Source: Morganella psychrotolerans (GTDB lineage Bacteria > Pseudomonadota > Gammaproteobacteria > Enterobacterales > Enterobacteriaceae). From it: a DNA stretch of 64,000 bases. The translations under genes were made by a program, and so were the position numbers. The stretch is taken from contig NZ_LZEW01000023.1 of the NCBI RefSeq assembly GCF_001676155.1, positions 62,001 to 126,000 on the forward strand, given 5' to 3'. A model generated the notes under the pieces. That model was not told the DNA's origin. It did no database searches and worked only from the letters and a program-made list of their open reading frames with translations. Positions 31,334 through 41,041 of this stretch are shown here, one piece after another. Numbering within the stretch: the first letter of the stretch is position 1; the number at the start of each line of letters is the position of its first letter.

Positions 31334-31957
31334 TCAGGCTCCCTTACAGGAAGCTAAACTCAGCGCATAATCGCGGATATCACAAGGCCACCCGGCAATG
31401 AGCTGAATAAATTTCTCCGTGTCTCCGGCAAACAGTGCACGCGTACTTTCTTCAAAGCCGTCCAGATTGCCCGCCATTGCCGACATAAACCGATAAGCCC
31501 GCTCCTGAATTCTGCGCCTCTCGTCGCGGGGTGCATTGCTGCGACGAGCCTCTTCCACCAGCTTGCGCAATGCGACCGACGCCCCTCCCGGCTGTGCCGA
31601 CAGCCAATCCCAGTGACGGGGCAGAAGTGTGACCTCGCGGGCGACCACACCAAGCTTTGGTCGCCCGCGTCCACGCGGCTGTGGCTGAAGCGGGGATTGA
31701 TCGGCTTCGGCAGATTCCGGTTCTTTTATTCCGTCGCTCAGGAACTCTTTTGGTAGCCGGGCTAATGCCTCGGCGTCAGTTCCGCGCAGATCGACGTCCA
31801 GGACACCGCCGGTATCGTCGTTAAAAATCAATAACGGCCCTGAGGGACCGGATTCCATCGCCCGTTTTACCGCCAGCGCGTTGGTTTCCAGATTGCCACA
31901 GGCAATACGTTTCCAGCCGTCAAAGCTGGTAAAGGATGGTGGGGCTACCGTTGTCAT
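31334..31957 (-). CDS. DUF2239 family protein
   Basis: A 207-residue cytoplasmic protein of unknown function that matches the DUF2239 family. It begins MTTVAPPSFTSFDGWKRIA and includes LIFNDDTGGVLDVDLRG, a Pro/Arg-rich linker (QPRGRGRPKLGVVAREVTLL) and the C-terminal LPRHWDWLSAQPGGASVALR region. I chose the ATG at 31957 because GAAGG precedes it. A longer ATG start at 32014 adds a hydrophobic stretch not expected for the family. It precedes the alpha/beta hydrolase by 48 bases and may be co-transcribed. Confidence 0.8.
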   Translation of the reverse strand: MTTVAPPSFTSFDGWKRIACGNLETNALAVKRAMESGPSGPLLIFNDDTGGVLDVDLRGTDAEALARLPKEFLSDGIKEPESAEADQSPLQPQPRGRGRPKLGVVAREVTLLPRHWDWLSAQPGGASVALRKLVEEARRSNAPRDERRRIQERAYRFMSAMAGNLDGFEESTRALFAGDTEKFIQLIAGWPCDIRDYALSLASCKGA

Positions 31958-32238
31958 AGTAATACCTTCAGAAGTCCAAAACCAAATTATATCCGGGTAA
32001 AATACAATATTCAATTATTATCCGGATAAAACAAGCCTGTGTCCTTTTGTTACTGTTATTACGTGTCAAATCTTCCTGTATTGACAGAAAATCAGGTACG
32101 TTGTCCCATGATCGCCGTAATGCAAACGGAATGAGGTATTCTGAATAGTTGGTGAACAAATGGATAGGCATATAAGAAAAGGAGAAACTGCCTGGATAAA
32201 ACCGGGGGAAGTATATATAGCATATAAATATCAAGGCA

Positions 32239-33015
32239 TTACTGTTCGAGATAGCGCCCCGGGGTTGTTCCCAATATTTTTTTGAACATGGTGATAAATG
32301 CCGTGACTGAATCATAACCCAGCTCAAAGGCGGTATTCTGAACCGAGGTCCCGGTGACAAGCAGCCGAATCGCTACCAACAACTGAAGCTGTTGTCTCCA
32401 GCGTCCAAACGTCATTCCTGTTTCTCTCAGGATAAATCGCTCAAATGTGCGTTTACTCATTGCCAGCCTTCCCGCCCAGATATCAAGCGAGCTTCTGTCC
32501 CACGGATGGTTCATCAGACTATCTGCCAGCATTCTTACTTTTACATTATCACTGATTGGCAGGCTCAGCCGTACAACCGGCATCATGGTAAGTTCGTGAA
32601 GCATAACGTGAGCAAATCTCGCGATATGACTGTCGCAGGTGTAATCCTGTGGACAGCTCTCCAGGTGTTTCATCATTTCACGCAGCATCGGGCTTATTTG
32701 TAATGTACAACACTCCTGCGGCATACCCGGAACATTCGGTTCCACATATAAAAACAGAACCTCCGCATTAGTTGTCACTCTGTTGCTGTGGGGCTGCCCC
32801 GCCGGGATCCAGACCGCACAGTTTGCCGGCACCATCCAATAGGCATTGGGTGAAAGGCTGGTGACCCCGCCATGCAACGTCAATATCAGCTGCCCTTTTC
32901 TGTGTATATGGAGCGGAAGCTCTTCATCACGCGCCCCCTGCTGAACCTTCATGGCAACAATCGGATTCGTATTGGAATCAAGATCAAAATTTTTCAACGA
33001 GTTAGATAATGACAT
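32239..33015 (-). CDS. AraC-family regulator, NimR-like
   Basis: A 258-residue regulator with an N-terminal cupin (LPLHIHRKGQLILTLHGG near 33) and a C-terminal two-HTH AraC domain (WAGRLAMSKRTFERFILRE near 183 and NTAFELGYDSVTAFITMFKK near 226). This order and the cupin motif fit the NimR/YeaM type, which represses a divergent 2-nitroimidazole exporter gene. A NimT/YeaN-like transporter does occur at 34991, but a cfa plus MarA-like insert now separates them. The regulator's own promoter region lies in 33016-33110. Confidence 0.8.
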   Translation of the reverse strand: MSLSNSLKNFDLDSNTNPIVAMKVQQGARDEELPLHIHRKGQLILTLHGGVTSLSPNAYWMVPANCAVWIPAGQPHSNRVTTNAEVLFLYVEPNVPGMPQECCTLQISPMLREMMKHLESCPQDYTCDSHIARFAHVMLHELTMMPVVRLSLPISDNVKVRMLADSLMNHPWDRSSLDIWAGRLAMSKRTFERFILRETGMTFGRWRQQLQLLVAIRLLVTGTSVQNTAFELGYDSVTAFITMFKKILGTTPGRYLEQ

Positions 33016-33046
33016 GCGGGTGACTCCCTCTGTTCATCTGAGTTTC

Positions 33047-33152
33047 GCCCGGATAATTTGGCAAAATTCAGAGATAGATTGATGTTATATCGATATTAAG
33101 ACAAAGAAGCAAACGGTTATAGTATTTACGGTGCTTGATGCAGAGCTGTGAA
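33047..33152. repeat. Promoter-bearing direct repeat, copy A (upstream of cfa)
   Basis: This 106-bp stretch matches 34883-34988 in the same orientation at roughly 80 percent by eye. The best-conserved part is GATTGATGTTAT, then CGATATTAAGACAAAG, then GTTATAGT. It brackets the cfa and MarA-like genes, and each copy carries a complete promoter. Confidence 0.8.
33096..33123 (+). promoter_or_regulatory. Candidate promoter for cfa
   Basis: TTAAGA (33096-33101) and TATAGT (33118-33123) are separated by 16 bases. The same pair recurs ahead of nimT. A small palindrome, ATATCGATAT, overlaps the -35 side and could be part of a regulator site. Confidence 0.6.
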
Positions 33153-33244
33153 AGATCTCAGAAACAGAATTTTAACGAGATTATTTATCACTCCGCCTCA
33201 TTTTATAAATTAGCTACTCATAAAAAAATTAAGCAGGTATTTCG

Positions 33245-34384
33245 ATGAACAAAACCGTTTCGCCAGACCAGAAAGATCCCTGGTATCAAATGAGCCGGGA
33301 TTTGTTGCTAAAGGCGGGTGTTGAAATTAATGGTGTCAATCCTTACGACATTCAGGTTAACAACAATAAATTTTACAAACGGGTTTTACAGGAGGGGTCA
33401 CTTGGTCTGGGTGACAGCTACATGGATGGATGGTGGGACTGTGAAAAGATTGATGAGCTGATTGCCGCGATGATTGAAGCCGACCTCGAATCATCACTTT
33501 CACTCAGTCTCAAAGATCTGGTCAGGGTGGCAGGTTCGAGGCTTATCAATCTGCAATCCCGTAAGCGGGCATGGATAGTGGGTAAAGAGCATTATGACCT
33601 CGGTAATGATTTGTTCTCAGAAATGCTTGATCCCCGGATGCAATATTCATGTGGATACTGGAAAGATGCCACAGATCTTGATACCGCACAGCAGAATAAG
33701 CTGAAATTAATCTGTGAAAAACTGAAACTTCAGGCTGGTATGACGTTACTCGATATTGGTTGTGGCTGGGGCGGACTGGCCGCATACGCGGCTAAAAACT
33801 ATGGTGTGAAAGTCACCGGCGTCACTATATCAACGGAACAAAAAAAACTGGCTGAAAGCAGATGTTCCGGACTGAATGTTGAAATCCTTTTACAGGATTA
33901 CAGAGATTTAAACAGACAATTTGACCGCATTGTTTCAGTGGGCATGTTCGAGCATGTCGGTCCGAAAAACTATGATACCTATTTCAGGGTTGCCAACAAA
34001 TGCCTCACACAAGACGGTATATTTTTACTGCATACTATCGGGTCTAACAAAACCGATTTAAATGTTGATCCCTGGATTAATAAATATATTTTTCCGAACG
34101 GATGTATTCCTTCAGTCACCCAAATTTCATCCGCCAGCGAGCCCTTCTTTGTTATCGAGGACTTACATAACTTTGGTTCCGATTATGACAAAACACTCAT
34201 GGCATGGTTCCAACGGTTTGAGTCCTCCTGGAACAACCTTGAAATAAAATATACACCACGATTCAAACGCATGTTCTCCTATTATCTGAATGCCTGTGCC
34301 GGTGCATTCAGAGCAAGAAACATTCAGTTATGGCAGGTCGTTTTTACAAAAGGATTGCATGGCGGACTTCAGGTTCCGCGATAA
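33245..34384 (+). CDS. cfa: Cyclopropane-fatty-acyl-phospholipid synthase
   Basis: Cfa adds a methylene group from S-adenosylmethionine across cis double bonds of membrane phospholipid acyl chains. The 379-residue protein (E. coli 382) has the N-terminal lipid domain and the SAM motif LLDIGCGWGGLA near 169. It also has SVGMFEHVGPKNYDTYF near 238 and the closing NACAGAFRARNIQLWQVVF. A run of eight A at 33840-33847 is in frame here, a useful control for the frameshift pattern elsewhere. It sits between the nimR-like and nimT-like genes, away from its usual neighbours, so it is probably an inserted copy. Confidence 0.93.
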   Translation: MNKTVSPDQKDPWYQMSRDLLLKAGVEINGVNPYDIQVNNNKFYKRVLQEGSLGLGDSYMDGWWDCEKIDELIAAMIEADLESSLSLSLKDLVRVAGSRLINLQSRKRAWIVGKEHYDLGNDLFSEMLDPRMQYSCGYWKDATDLDTAQQNKLKLICEKLKLQAGMTLLDIGCGWGGLAAYAAKNYGVKVTGVTISTEQKKLAESRCSGLNVEILLQDYRDLNRQFDRIVSVGMFEHVGPKNYDTYFRVANKCLTQDGIFLLHTIGSNKTDLNVDPWINKYIFPNGCIPSVTQISSASEPFFVIEDLHNFGSDYDKTLMAWFQRFESSWNNLEIKYTPRFKRMFSYYLNACAGAFRARNIQLWQVVFTKGLHGGLQVPR

Positions 34385-34427
34385 CAGGCCGACCTTATCC
34401 TTAATAGTACAAGACCAGGACATTAAG

Positions 34428-34789
34428 ATGAAAAAAAAATAATTCGCTGATAAGAGCAACTATCCAATCTATTATCGAATGGATCGAGTCTAATATATCA
34501 AACCCGATGCCAATTAAAGTGTTATCAGATAAATCAGGTTATTCTGCCGGGCATTTCCAGAAAAGTTTTAAAAAAAATTACCGGAATGACGCCGAAAGTG
34601 TATATAACGTACCGGAAAATGATTATCGCCAAAGAATTACTGGCAGAAACACACAGCTCTATCACTGAAATTACAATGTATCTTGGTTATGCGCAGCAGC
34701 CAACATTCAGCAAAGTATTCCGTGAGTATTACCGTATAACACCGACACAATATCGCCAGAACACTCAGACTGTCTGCGCACAGGAATAA
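34428..34789 (+). pseudogene. MarA/SoxS-type AraC regulator, frame broken twice
   Basis: When restored it is about 119 residues, the size of single-domain MarA/PqrA regulators. It starts MKKNNSLIRATIQSIIEWIE, then carries LSDKSGYSAGHFQKSFK (first HTH), GMTPKVYITYRKM, and a second HTH with MYLGYAQQPTFSKVFREYY and ITPTQYRQ. Two A runs are each one base too long: nine at 34431-34439, directly after the ATG, and eight at 34570-34577. Either would abolish it. Such regulators activate stress and efflux genes; the nearby exporter or cfa are plausible targets. Confidence 0.75.
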
Positions 34790-34882
34790 TTTACCTTCCG
34801 GGCTGCCGGGAGCACCGTACCGGCAGCCAATCTGCTGTGCTCTTCCCCCTTTTCCCTGTTGCTGAACATTCATTTAAATTGT

Positions 34883-34988
34883 GCCCGCATAACTTGGCGA
34901 CATTAAGAGATTGATTGATGTTATCTCGATATTAAGACAAAGCAGAAAACAGTTATAGTGTTTCTGACATTTGATACAGAGCTGCGAA
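34883..34988. repeat. Promoter-bearing direct repeat, copy B (upstream of nimT-like gene)
   Basis: Partner of 33047-33152. It ends three bases before the transporter ATG, so copy B is probably the original nimT promoter and copy A its duplicate, or the reverse. Confidence 0.8.
34932..34959 (+). promoter_or_regulatory. Candidate promoter for the nimT-like transporter
   Basis: TTAAGA (34932-34937) and TATAGT (34954-34959) with a 16-base spacer, the same arrangement as ahead of cfa. The leader would be about 25 bases. Confidence 0.6.
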
Positions 34989-34990
34989 TA

Positions 34991-36202
34991 ATGCGTGAAA
35001 TACCGATACCTCAAAGAAAAAATTTGTTGTTAATCGTTGGAATACTTCTTATTGCAACGAATCTCCGGGCTCCTTTTACCAGCCTGGCACCGTTACTGGA
35101 TATGGTCAGAAACAGTTTTGACTTAACATCGGCTCAGGCCGGTTTACTTCAGACACTGCCGTTACTGGCTTTTGCTGTTTTTTCACCGTTTGCCGCAGGA
35201 ATTGCGCGCAAATTCGGAATGGAAAAAACATTATTTATTTCACTTATTATTATCGCATCAGGAGTCTGTTTCCGCTCATTTGCCGGTCTCAGTGGCTTAT
35301 ATGGCGGTACCTTACTGGTCGGTCTGGGAATAGCCATCGGGAACGTGCTGCTCCCGGGGATTTTAAAACGCGATTTACCCCATAAAGCGGCGAGCCTGAC
35401 GGGGCTGTATGCGCTGACCATGGGTCTTGCTGCGGCGCTGGGATCGGCAACAGTCATTCCTTTAACGCACTATTTTAATACCGGCTGGCAGAATGCGTTA
35501 TTGATAACTCTGGCATTCCCGATCGTTGCCCTGATTGTCTGGATCCCCCAATTATCACGCAGAAAAATTCAGAACGATATGCAGGGCAACACACAGGGCA
35601 ATACACAGAATCAGCCGCTACCAGGCGTATGGGGATCAGGGCTGGCCTGGCAGGTATCCCTGTATTTCGGTCTTAACTCATTCATTTATTACATTATTGT
35701 CGCCTGGTTACCCGCTATTTTGCAAAATCTCGGGTTCAGCGTCGCCGAGGCCGGTTCGCTTCACGGCGTGTTGCAACTTTCAACCGCTGTGCCGGGCTTT
35801 TTCATCGGCCCTCTGATTGCCAGACTCCGCAACCAGTGTGCGCCCGGTATTCTGTTTGCCTTACTGGGCGCTGTTGGTCTGGCCGGGTTGCTGATTATTC
35901 CTTCACTTTCCACGCTCTGGGTCGTTCTGCTCGGCGTGAGTACCGGAGCAGGCGTGATCCTCGGACTCGCGTTTATCAGCCTGCGCTCAGCAAATTCTGC
36001 TCAGGCCGCCGCCCTGTCTGGTATGGCACAGTGTGTAGGCTATCTGCTGGCGGCGGCCGGACCTCCGCTTGTTGGTCTGATCCACGACAAAACAGGTAAC
36101 TGGATACTTCCTCTCGCCGGCTGTGCTGTACTGGCTCTTGTTCTGTCAATACTGGGATATATGGCAGGGAGAGCACGTCAACTCTCTTCCGGTGCCGGGT
36201 AA
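34991..36202 (+). CDS. MFS exporter of the CynX/NimT family
   Basis: A 403-residue inner membrane transporter with 12 hydrophobic segments. The start NLRAPFTSLAPLLD is typical of the CynX/NimT group, along with GIAIGNVLLPGILKRDLP and SGMAQCVGYLLAAAGPPLVG. NimT exports 2-nitroimidazole in E. coli; the substrate here is inferred from kinship only. I chose the ATG at 34991 (MREIPIPQRK); a farther start at 34958 lies inside the promoter repeat. It has a NimR-like regulator 2 kb upstream. Confidence 0.85.
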   Translation: MREIPIPQRKNLLLIVGILLIATNLRAPFTSLAPLLDMVRNSFDLTSAQAGLLQTLPLLAFAVFSPFAAGIARKFGMEKTLFISLIIIASGVCFRSFAGLSGLYGGTLLVGLGIAIGNVLLPGILKRDLPHKAASLTGLYALTMGLAAALGSATVIPLTHYFNTGWQNALLITLAFPIVALIVWIPQLSRRKIQNDMQGNTQGNTQNQPLPGVWGSGLAWQVSLYFGLNSFIYYIIVAWLPAILQNLGFSVAEAGSLHGVLQLSTAVPGFFIGPLIARLRNQCAPGILFALLGAVGLAGLLIIPSLSTLWVVLLGVSTGAGVILGLAFISLRSANSAQAAALSGMAQCVGYLLAAAGPPLVGLIHDKTGNWILPLAGCAVLALVLSILGYMAGRARQLSSGAG

Positions 36203-36250
36203 AAAACGGTTATTCCACCACCAAAAACCTTACGGTCAGGAGATAAAAAA

Positions 36251-36979
36251 ATGATTGCTGCTGATGTGATGACTACCGCACCTGTTACGGTAAACGAAGA
36301 CACCCCTATTCTTGAGGTTGTGAGTCTGCTCCTCAATCTGCAAATAAGTGGTCTGCCGGTGCTGGATGCCGCAGGAAAAATGTCAGGTATTGTGACTGAA
36401 GGTGACCTTCTGCGCCGGAGTGAACTGGGAACTGAAATAAAACGGCCTCACTGGAAAGAGCTGTTTTTAAGTCCCGGTAAGCTTGCCAGAGATTATGTTC
36501 AGTGCCACGGACTGTATGCCGGAGAGGTAATGACTCCCGACCCGTTAACTATCGGACCACAGACACCACTGGATGAAGTTATCCATCTGATAGAGAGCTA
36601 CGGTATCAAACGGGTTCCGGTCGTGGAAGACGATAAATTGCTTGGCATCATTACCCGTGTGGATATTTTAAAGGCACTCCGCACCATACTGATACACAAC
36701 AGCACGTCAAATAAAGCAGGTAATGAAATAATTGATGATAAGTCAGTTAAACAAGACATTATGGACAAGATTTTCAGTCAGCCCTGGGCACCAAAGAGCA
36801 ATATCCGTATTACAGTCGCACACGGTGTTGTGGATATATACGGCACTATTCTTGATGAAAACTTACGAAGCGCATTAATTACCGCAATAGAAGAAGTAAC
36901 CGGTAATCATCGTGTACACGATCACCTTGTATTTATAGAACCTATTACCGGGCTGTATATCGAAAATAAAGACGAATAA
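36251..36979 (+). CDS. CBS-pair and BON domain protein
   Basis: A 242-residue cytoplasmic protein. Two CBS domains (about 7-60, VMTTAPVTVNEDTPILEVV; and about 95-145, VMTPDPLTIGPQTPLDEVI) form one adenosine-nucleotide-binding module. A BON domain follows (about 165-230, NIRITVAHGVVDIYGTI). The combination is common in bacteria, but its role is not fixed. GGAG precedes the ATG. It sits 48 bases after the nimT-like gene and about 80 before the GPH transporter start, so it may be part of either unit. Confidence 0.88.
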   Translation: MIAADVMTTAPVTVNEDTPILEVVSLLLNLQISGLPVLDAAGKMSGIVTEGDLLRRSELGTEIKRPHWKELFLSPGKLARDYVQCHGLYAGEVMTPDPLTIGPQTPLDEVIHLIESYGIKRVPVVEDDKLLGIITRVDILKALRTILIHNSTSNKAGNEIIDDKSVKQDIMDKIFSQPWAPKSNIRITVAHGVVDIYGTILDENLRSALITAIEEVTGNHRVHDHLVFIEPITGLYIENKDE

Positions 36980-37060
36980 CACAGCTGTATTTATAAATAC
37001 GTATTGCGGTACGACTACCCAATCCCGGTGAATAAAAATACCGCGACTTTAGGACAGGAA

Positions 37061-38594
37061 ATGTATTCATCCGGCCCGGGCTCTCTCGCCATAAGGAAAA
37101 AAATAACACCGGGCCGCCTGATGGCTTACGGCGGGGGAAATTTACTCGGCAGCGGCGTTATTGCCATTGCCGGTGCATGGTTGCTCTATTTCTATACCAC
37201 ATTTTGCGGGCTGACTCTGATAGAAGCCTCAATTATCTTTTCGGTTGCCAGTGTGACAGATACCATCAGTAACCCTGTGATGGGTTATCTGACCGACCAC
37301 TTTGGTAACACCCGGTTGGGCAGACGCTTTGGCCGCCGCCGTTTCTTTTTGCTTATCGGTGCGCCGCTGATGGTCTTTTATCCCCTGCTGTGGATAGAAG
37401 GATTCGGTTTCTGGTATTACCTTTTTACGTATGTCGCATTTGAACTTATTTATACCTCGGTAATGGTGCCCTACGAAACGCTGGCCTCTGAAATGACCGA
37501 TGATTTTGTTATCCGCACCAAACTTACCGGTTATAAAGCCATTTTTGGAAATATTGCCAATTTCCTGGCCGCCTTTATTCCGGGGCAATTTATTTTAATT
37601 TACGGTAAAGAGTCTTCACAACCTTTTCTTTATACCGGTATTTGCTATGGCGTTATTTTATTTATCGCAATCAGCGCACTCTATCTTGCCACATGGGAGG
37701 ATAAAAACAGTCCGAAGGCGGGAGTTCCGCAAGGCGGCTCACTGTGGAAAACCGGTACAAGATTAGTTCGTGATATCAAATCTACATTCCATTTGCGCGT
37801 TTTCCGTAAGCATCTGGGAATGTATTTATTTGGCTACAGTGCTGAAGGTATATTTATTTCGTTATTTACATACTACATAATTTTCGCTTTACAATTTGAC
37901 CCGTCAATTCTTGCCGGATTAAACAGCTTAAGTTCTCTTCTCCAACTCGTTTCAACCATTATATTCAGCACGATTTGTGTGAGATACGGATTCAGCAAAC
38001 CCTATATCTGTGCACTACTCTTTGTTATTTTCGCGGTGTGCAGCCATTACCTGTTACATTTTTTTTAATCTGTCCCCTATTGTCACTGTCATTACTATTA
38101 TCAGCATTACCGTTATTTATGGTTTAGGCACCGGCGGTGTTTATTACATTCCATGGGCTTTATATACCTTTCTGGCGGATGTGGATGAAGTTTTTACCGG
38201 ACGGCGCCGTGAGGGTGTTTATGCCGGTTCAATGACGTTCGCCGGTAAAATCTCACGCTCGATTATCGTATTTTCAGTGGGAGCGACTCTGACGCATTTT
38301 GGCTTTCAGCCTAAATCACATATACAGCCGGAAAGTGCGGTTAATGCTATCTCATGGATATTTTTTGGCGGGGTTACCGTTCTTGCTCTGATTGCCATTT
38401 TCTTCAGCTGCCAGATGACGCTTAACCGTAAAACGCATCAAATTGTGTCAGATGAAATTGATCGCATCAGGCAGGGAGGAAAAATCAACGATGCCGGAGA
38501 AGAGGCGCGCAAAACTATCGAAACGCTGGTGGGCTGGCCGTATGAGCAGTGCTGGGGGAATAATGTGATTTGCAAAAAAATGCAATCCCCCTGA
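37061..38594 (+). pseudogene. GPH-family (glycoside-pentoside-hexuronide:cation) symporter, one frameshift
   Basis: A 12-helix MFS-like transporter of the GPH family. It contains SVTDTISNPVMGYLTDHFGNTR with the family Asp and RRFGRRRFFLLIGAPLM, then VMVPYETLASEMTDD. The first frame stops at 38068. Shortening the T run at 38059-38066 from eight to seven joins it to the second frame, which continues FNLSPIVTVITIIS and GTGGVYYIPWALYTFLADVDE. The whole would have about 510 residues. I prefer the ATG at 37061 with AGGA upstream over a TTG at 37004. It precedes the alkyl sulfatase and may import its substrate. Confidence 0.8.
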
Positions 38595-38905
38595 GAGCGA
38601 ATGTGTGGCAAAAATGGAGTCTGAATACGAATATCGATACCCGCTTTATAAAAAATGAACTACCGGTAAAAACCGATACCGATAAGATATTTCTGATGAT
38701 ACGACATACCGCAATGAGTTGCCCCCGCCCTCTGTTTACAGCCCGGTAGAGTAACCGCCGGGCAATCTGTTGGCACATGCGGTCGTGACGTTTCGTTGTC
38801 TGATTTCCTTTTCAGGAAACCATTTAACTAACCAGGCGATCATTCAATTTGTATCCACTGCGTGTTGATACGTTGATAAAAAATCGCATAACGGAGAGTA
38901 AAGTT

Positions 38906-40931
38906 ATGACATTTAAGAAAAAAACACTGGCTATACTGTGCTCAGGACTGGCAATTTCCGGTAGCGCTTTTGCCACACCAGATTATCAATTTAATGTCGA
39001 CAGTAAAGCCGCCACAGAAATAACCAAAGAAAAAAATGAAGCGGTCTATAACCAACTGGATTTTACCGGTAAAACTGATTTCAATAATGCCGATAAAGGC
39101 TTTCTCGCACCTTTAATCAATAAAGGTGACATTGACGGCATCATAAATGTCAGCGGTCTGAATTTTATGCAGGGTAAAGACGCTCCGCCTTCTGTTAACC
39201 CGAGCCTGTGGCGCCATGCTCAGTTGGTTAACCGGGGCGGCCTCTATAAAGTATCCGACCACATATATCAGGTTCGCGGACAAGACCTTGCCAGCCTCAC
39301 CATTATCGAAACCGACAGTGGAATTGTACTGTATGATGTTGAATATTCAGCAGATACCTTCAAACGATCTATTGAGCTTTATGAAAACGAGCGCGGAAAA
39401 AAACCACTGAAAGGTATCATTATTTCCCACAGTCATGCTGACCACTTCGGGGGTTTTGACGGAATTTATGCCTCAGGTCTGGCAACACCGGAAGATATCG
39501 CCGGCGGTAAAATTCCTTTTATCGCCCCGGAAGGTTTTGTTCAGGAAGCCGTCAGTGAGAATGTCATGGCGGGTAATATTATGGCGCGTCGTGCCAGCTA
39601 CCAGTATGGCAACATACTGAAACCGGGACCGACCGGCGGGATCACCGCAGCACTGGGGCCGGTGCTTGCGGATGGTAAGTGGGCGCTGCCGTTGCCGAAT
39701 AAAACCATTACAAAAGATGGCGAAAAAATCACCCTCGATGGTGTGGGTTTTGTCTTTTATCTGACTCCCGGCGCTGAAGCGCCCGCTGAGATGGTGATGT
39801 ATATCCCGCAGTGGAAAGCGCTGTCAATGGCTGAAGAAGTCAATCATTTACAACATAACATCTATACCCTGCGCGGGGCGCAGACCCGTGATGCCAGCCT
39901 GTGGGCATCTTACATTAACTCCGCGATTGTGCGCTGGGGTAATGACGTTGAAGTTCAGTTTGGTCCGCACACCTGGCCGGTGTGGGGCAACCGGAATGTG
40001 GTGGAGTACATGAAAGATCAGCGTGATGCTTATCAGTCTATCTACAACACGACTATCCGCTACGCCAACCATGGCTACCGTCCCGATGACATTGCCGAGA
40101 ATGCAAAACTGCCGGAAAAAGTCTTCCGTAAATGGGATAACCGCCCTTACTACGGCCATACCCGTAATAATCTGAAATCCACTTATATCAAAAACCTGGG
40201 CTGGTTCAGTGGTAATGCCGCAGAGTTGGCTAAATACCCGGATGGCGCACGCGGTAAACATTATGTGAACGCGCTGGGTGGTGAGAAAAAAGTGGTTGAA
40301 CTTGCAATACAAAACTACAAAAAAGGCGACTATCGCTTTACCGCCGATCTTCTGAATAATATTGTGGCTTACAATCCGTCCAATAAAGAGGCTAATTATC
40401 TGATGGCGGATGCACTTGAGCAACTGGGTTATCAGGAAGAAAATGCGCTGTACCGTAACCTGTACCTGTCGGCGGCTCATGAATTGCGCATTGATGGTAA
40501 CATACCAAACAAAGTAGCCGCAGCATCTCCTGAAGTAATTGCCGCACTTCCGTCTGAAATGCTGGTAGCCTACATAAGTATGGTATCTGATCAAATAAAA
40601 GCAGAGAAACTGGATAATAACACTATTGCGCTGAACATGGATAACGATCAATTTATCCTTGATTTACATAATGGTGTACTCAATTACGTGAAGCTGACTG
40701 ACGATATGCCGGTTCAAAAAGCAGATGTTACTGTGCAAATTACAAAAAAACGACCTGGTCCGTGTTATCACAGGTCAGGAAAAAATGGATGACCTGATCA
40801 GTGCCGGAAAAGCAAGCATTGAGGGTGACCGCGGGATTTTGCAAAAAATTGTCGCCACGCTGGATATGAAAATCAGAGGCGATATGAATCTGGTGCTGCC
40901 TTTGCAAAAAGAAAACCAGATCCGGACATAA
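38906..40931 (+). CDS. Periplasmic alkyl sulfatase (metallo-beta-lactamase fold), C-terminus frameshifted
   Basis: A type III alkyl sulfatase of the SdsA1/YjcS type, about 675 residues restored. A signal peptide (KTLAILCSGLAISGSAFA) sends it to the periplasm. The zinc motif is ISHSHADHFGGFD near residue 173, with AEEVNHLQHNIYTLRGAQTRD and GPHTWPVWGN following. An alpha-helical dimer domain comes next (NYKKGDYRFTADLLN). The C-terminal SCP2-like domain is broken by seven A at 40744-40750; six would join VQITKNDLVRVITG and end at 40931. As written only the last 45 or so residues are lost. It hydrolyses sulfate esters such as dodecyl sulfate to alcohol and sulfate. Confidence 0.88.
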
Positions 40932-40957
40932 TACTGATATGTGTATTTCCTCAAACC

Positions 40958-40982
40958 GGGCAGCCTTTGTGCTGCCTTTTTC
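40958..40982 (+). terminator. Terminator after the alkyl sulfatase
   Basis: GGCAGC (40959-40964) pairs with GCTGCC (40971-40976) and is followed by TTTTTC. It lies 27 bases past the restored stop at 40931, which supports that stop as the real gene end. Confidence 0.72.
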
Positions 40983-41041
40983 TTCTCGTTACCGTCGGGT
41001 CTTAATAATAAAGCATTAAAATCGATAGTATTTTATGATAA

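Noticed and set aside
31968..32360. 130-codon minus-strand frame between the DUF2239 and NimR-like genes
   Set aside because: It overlaps the 3' end of the AraC gene in another frame and lacks a start site or domain.
14305..33000. Second copy of the tRNA-Phe 3' end as the far attachment site
   Set aside because: No match to the acceptor/T-arm end was seen by eye downstream in the window.
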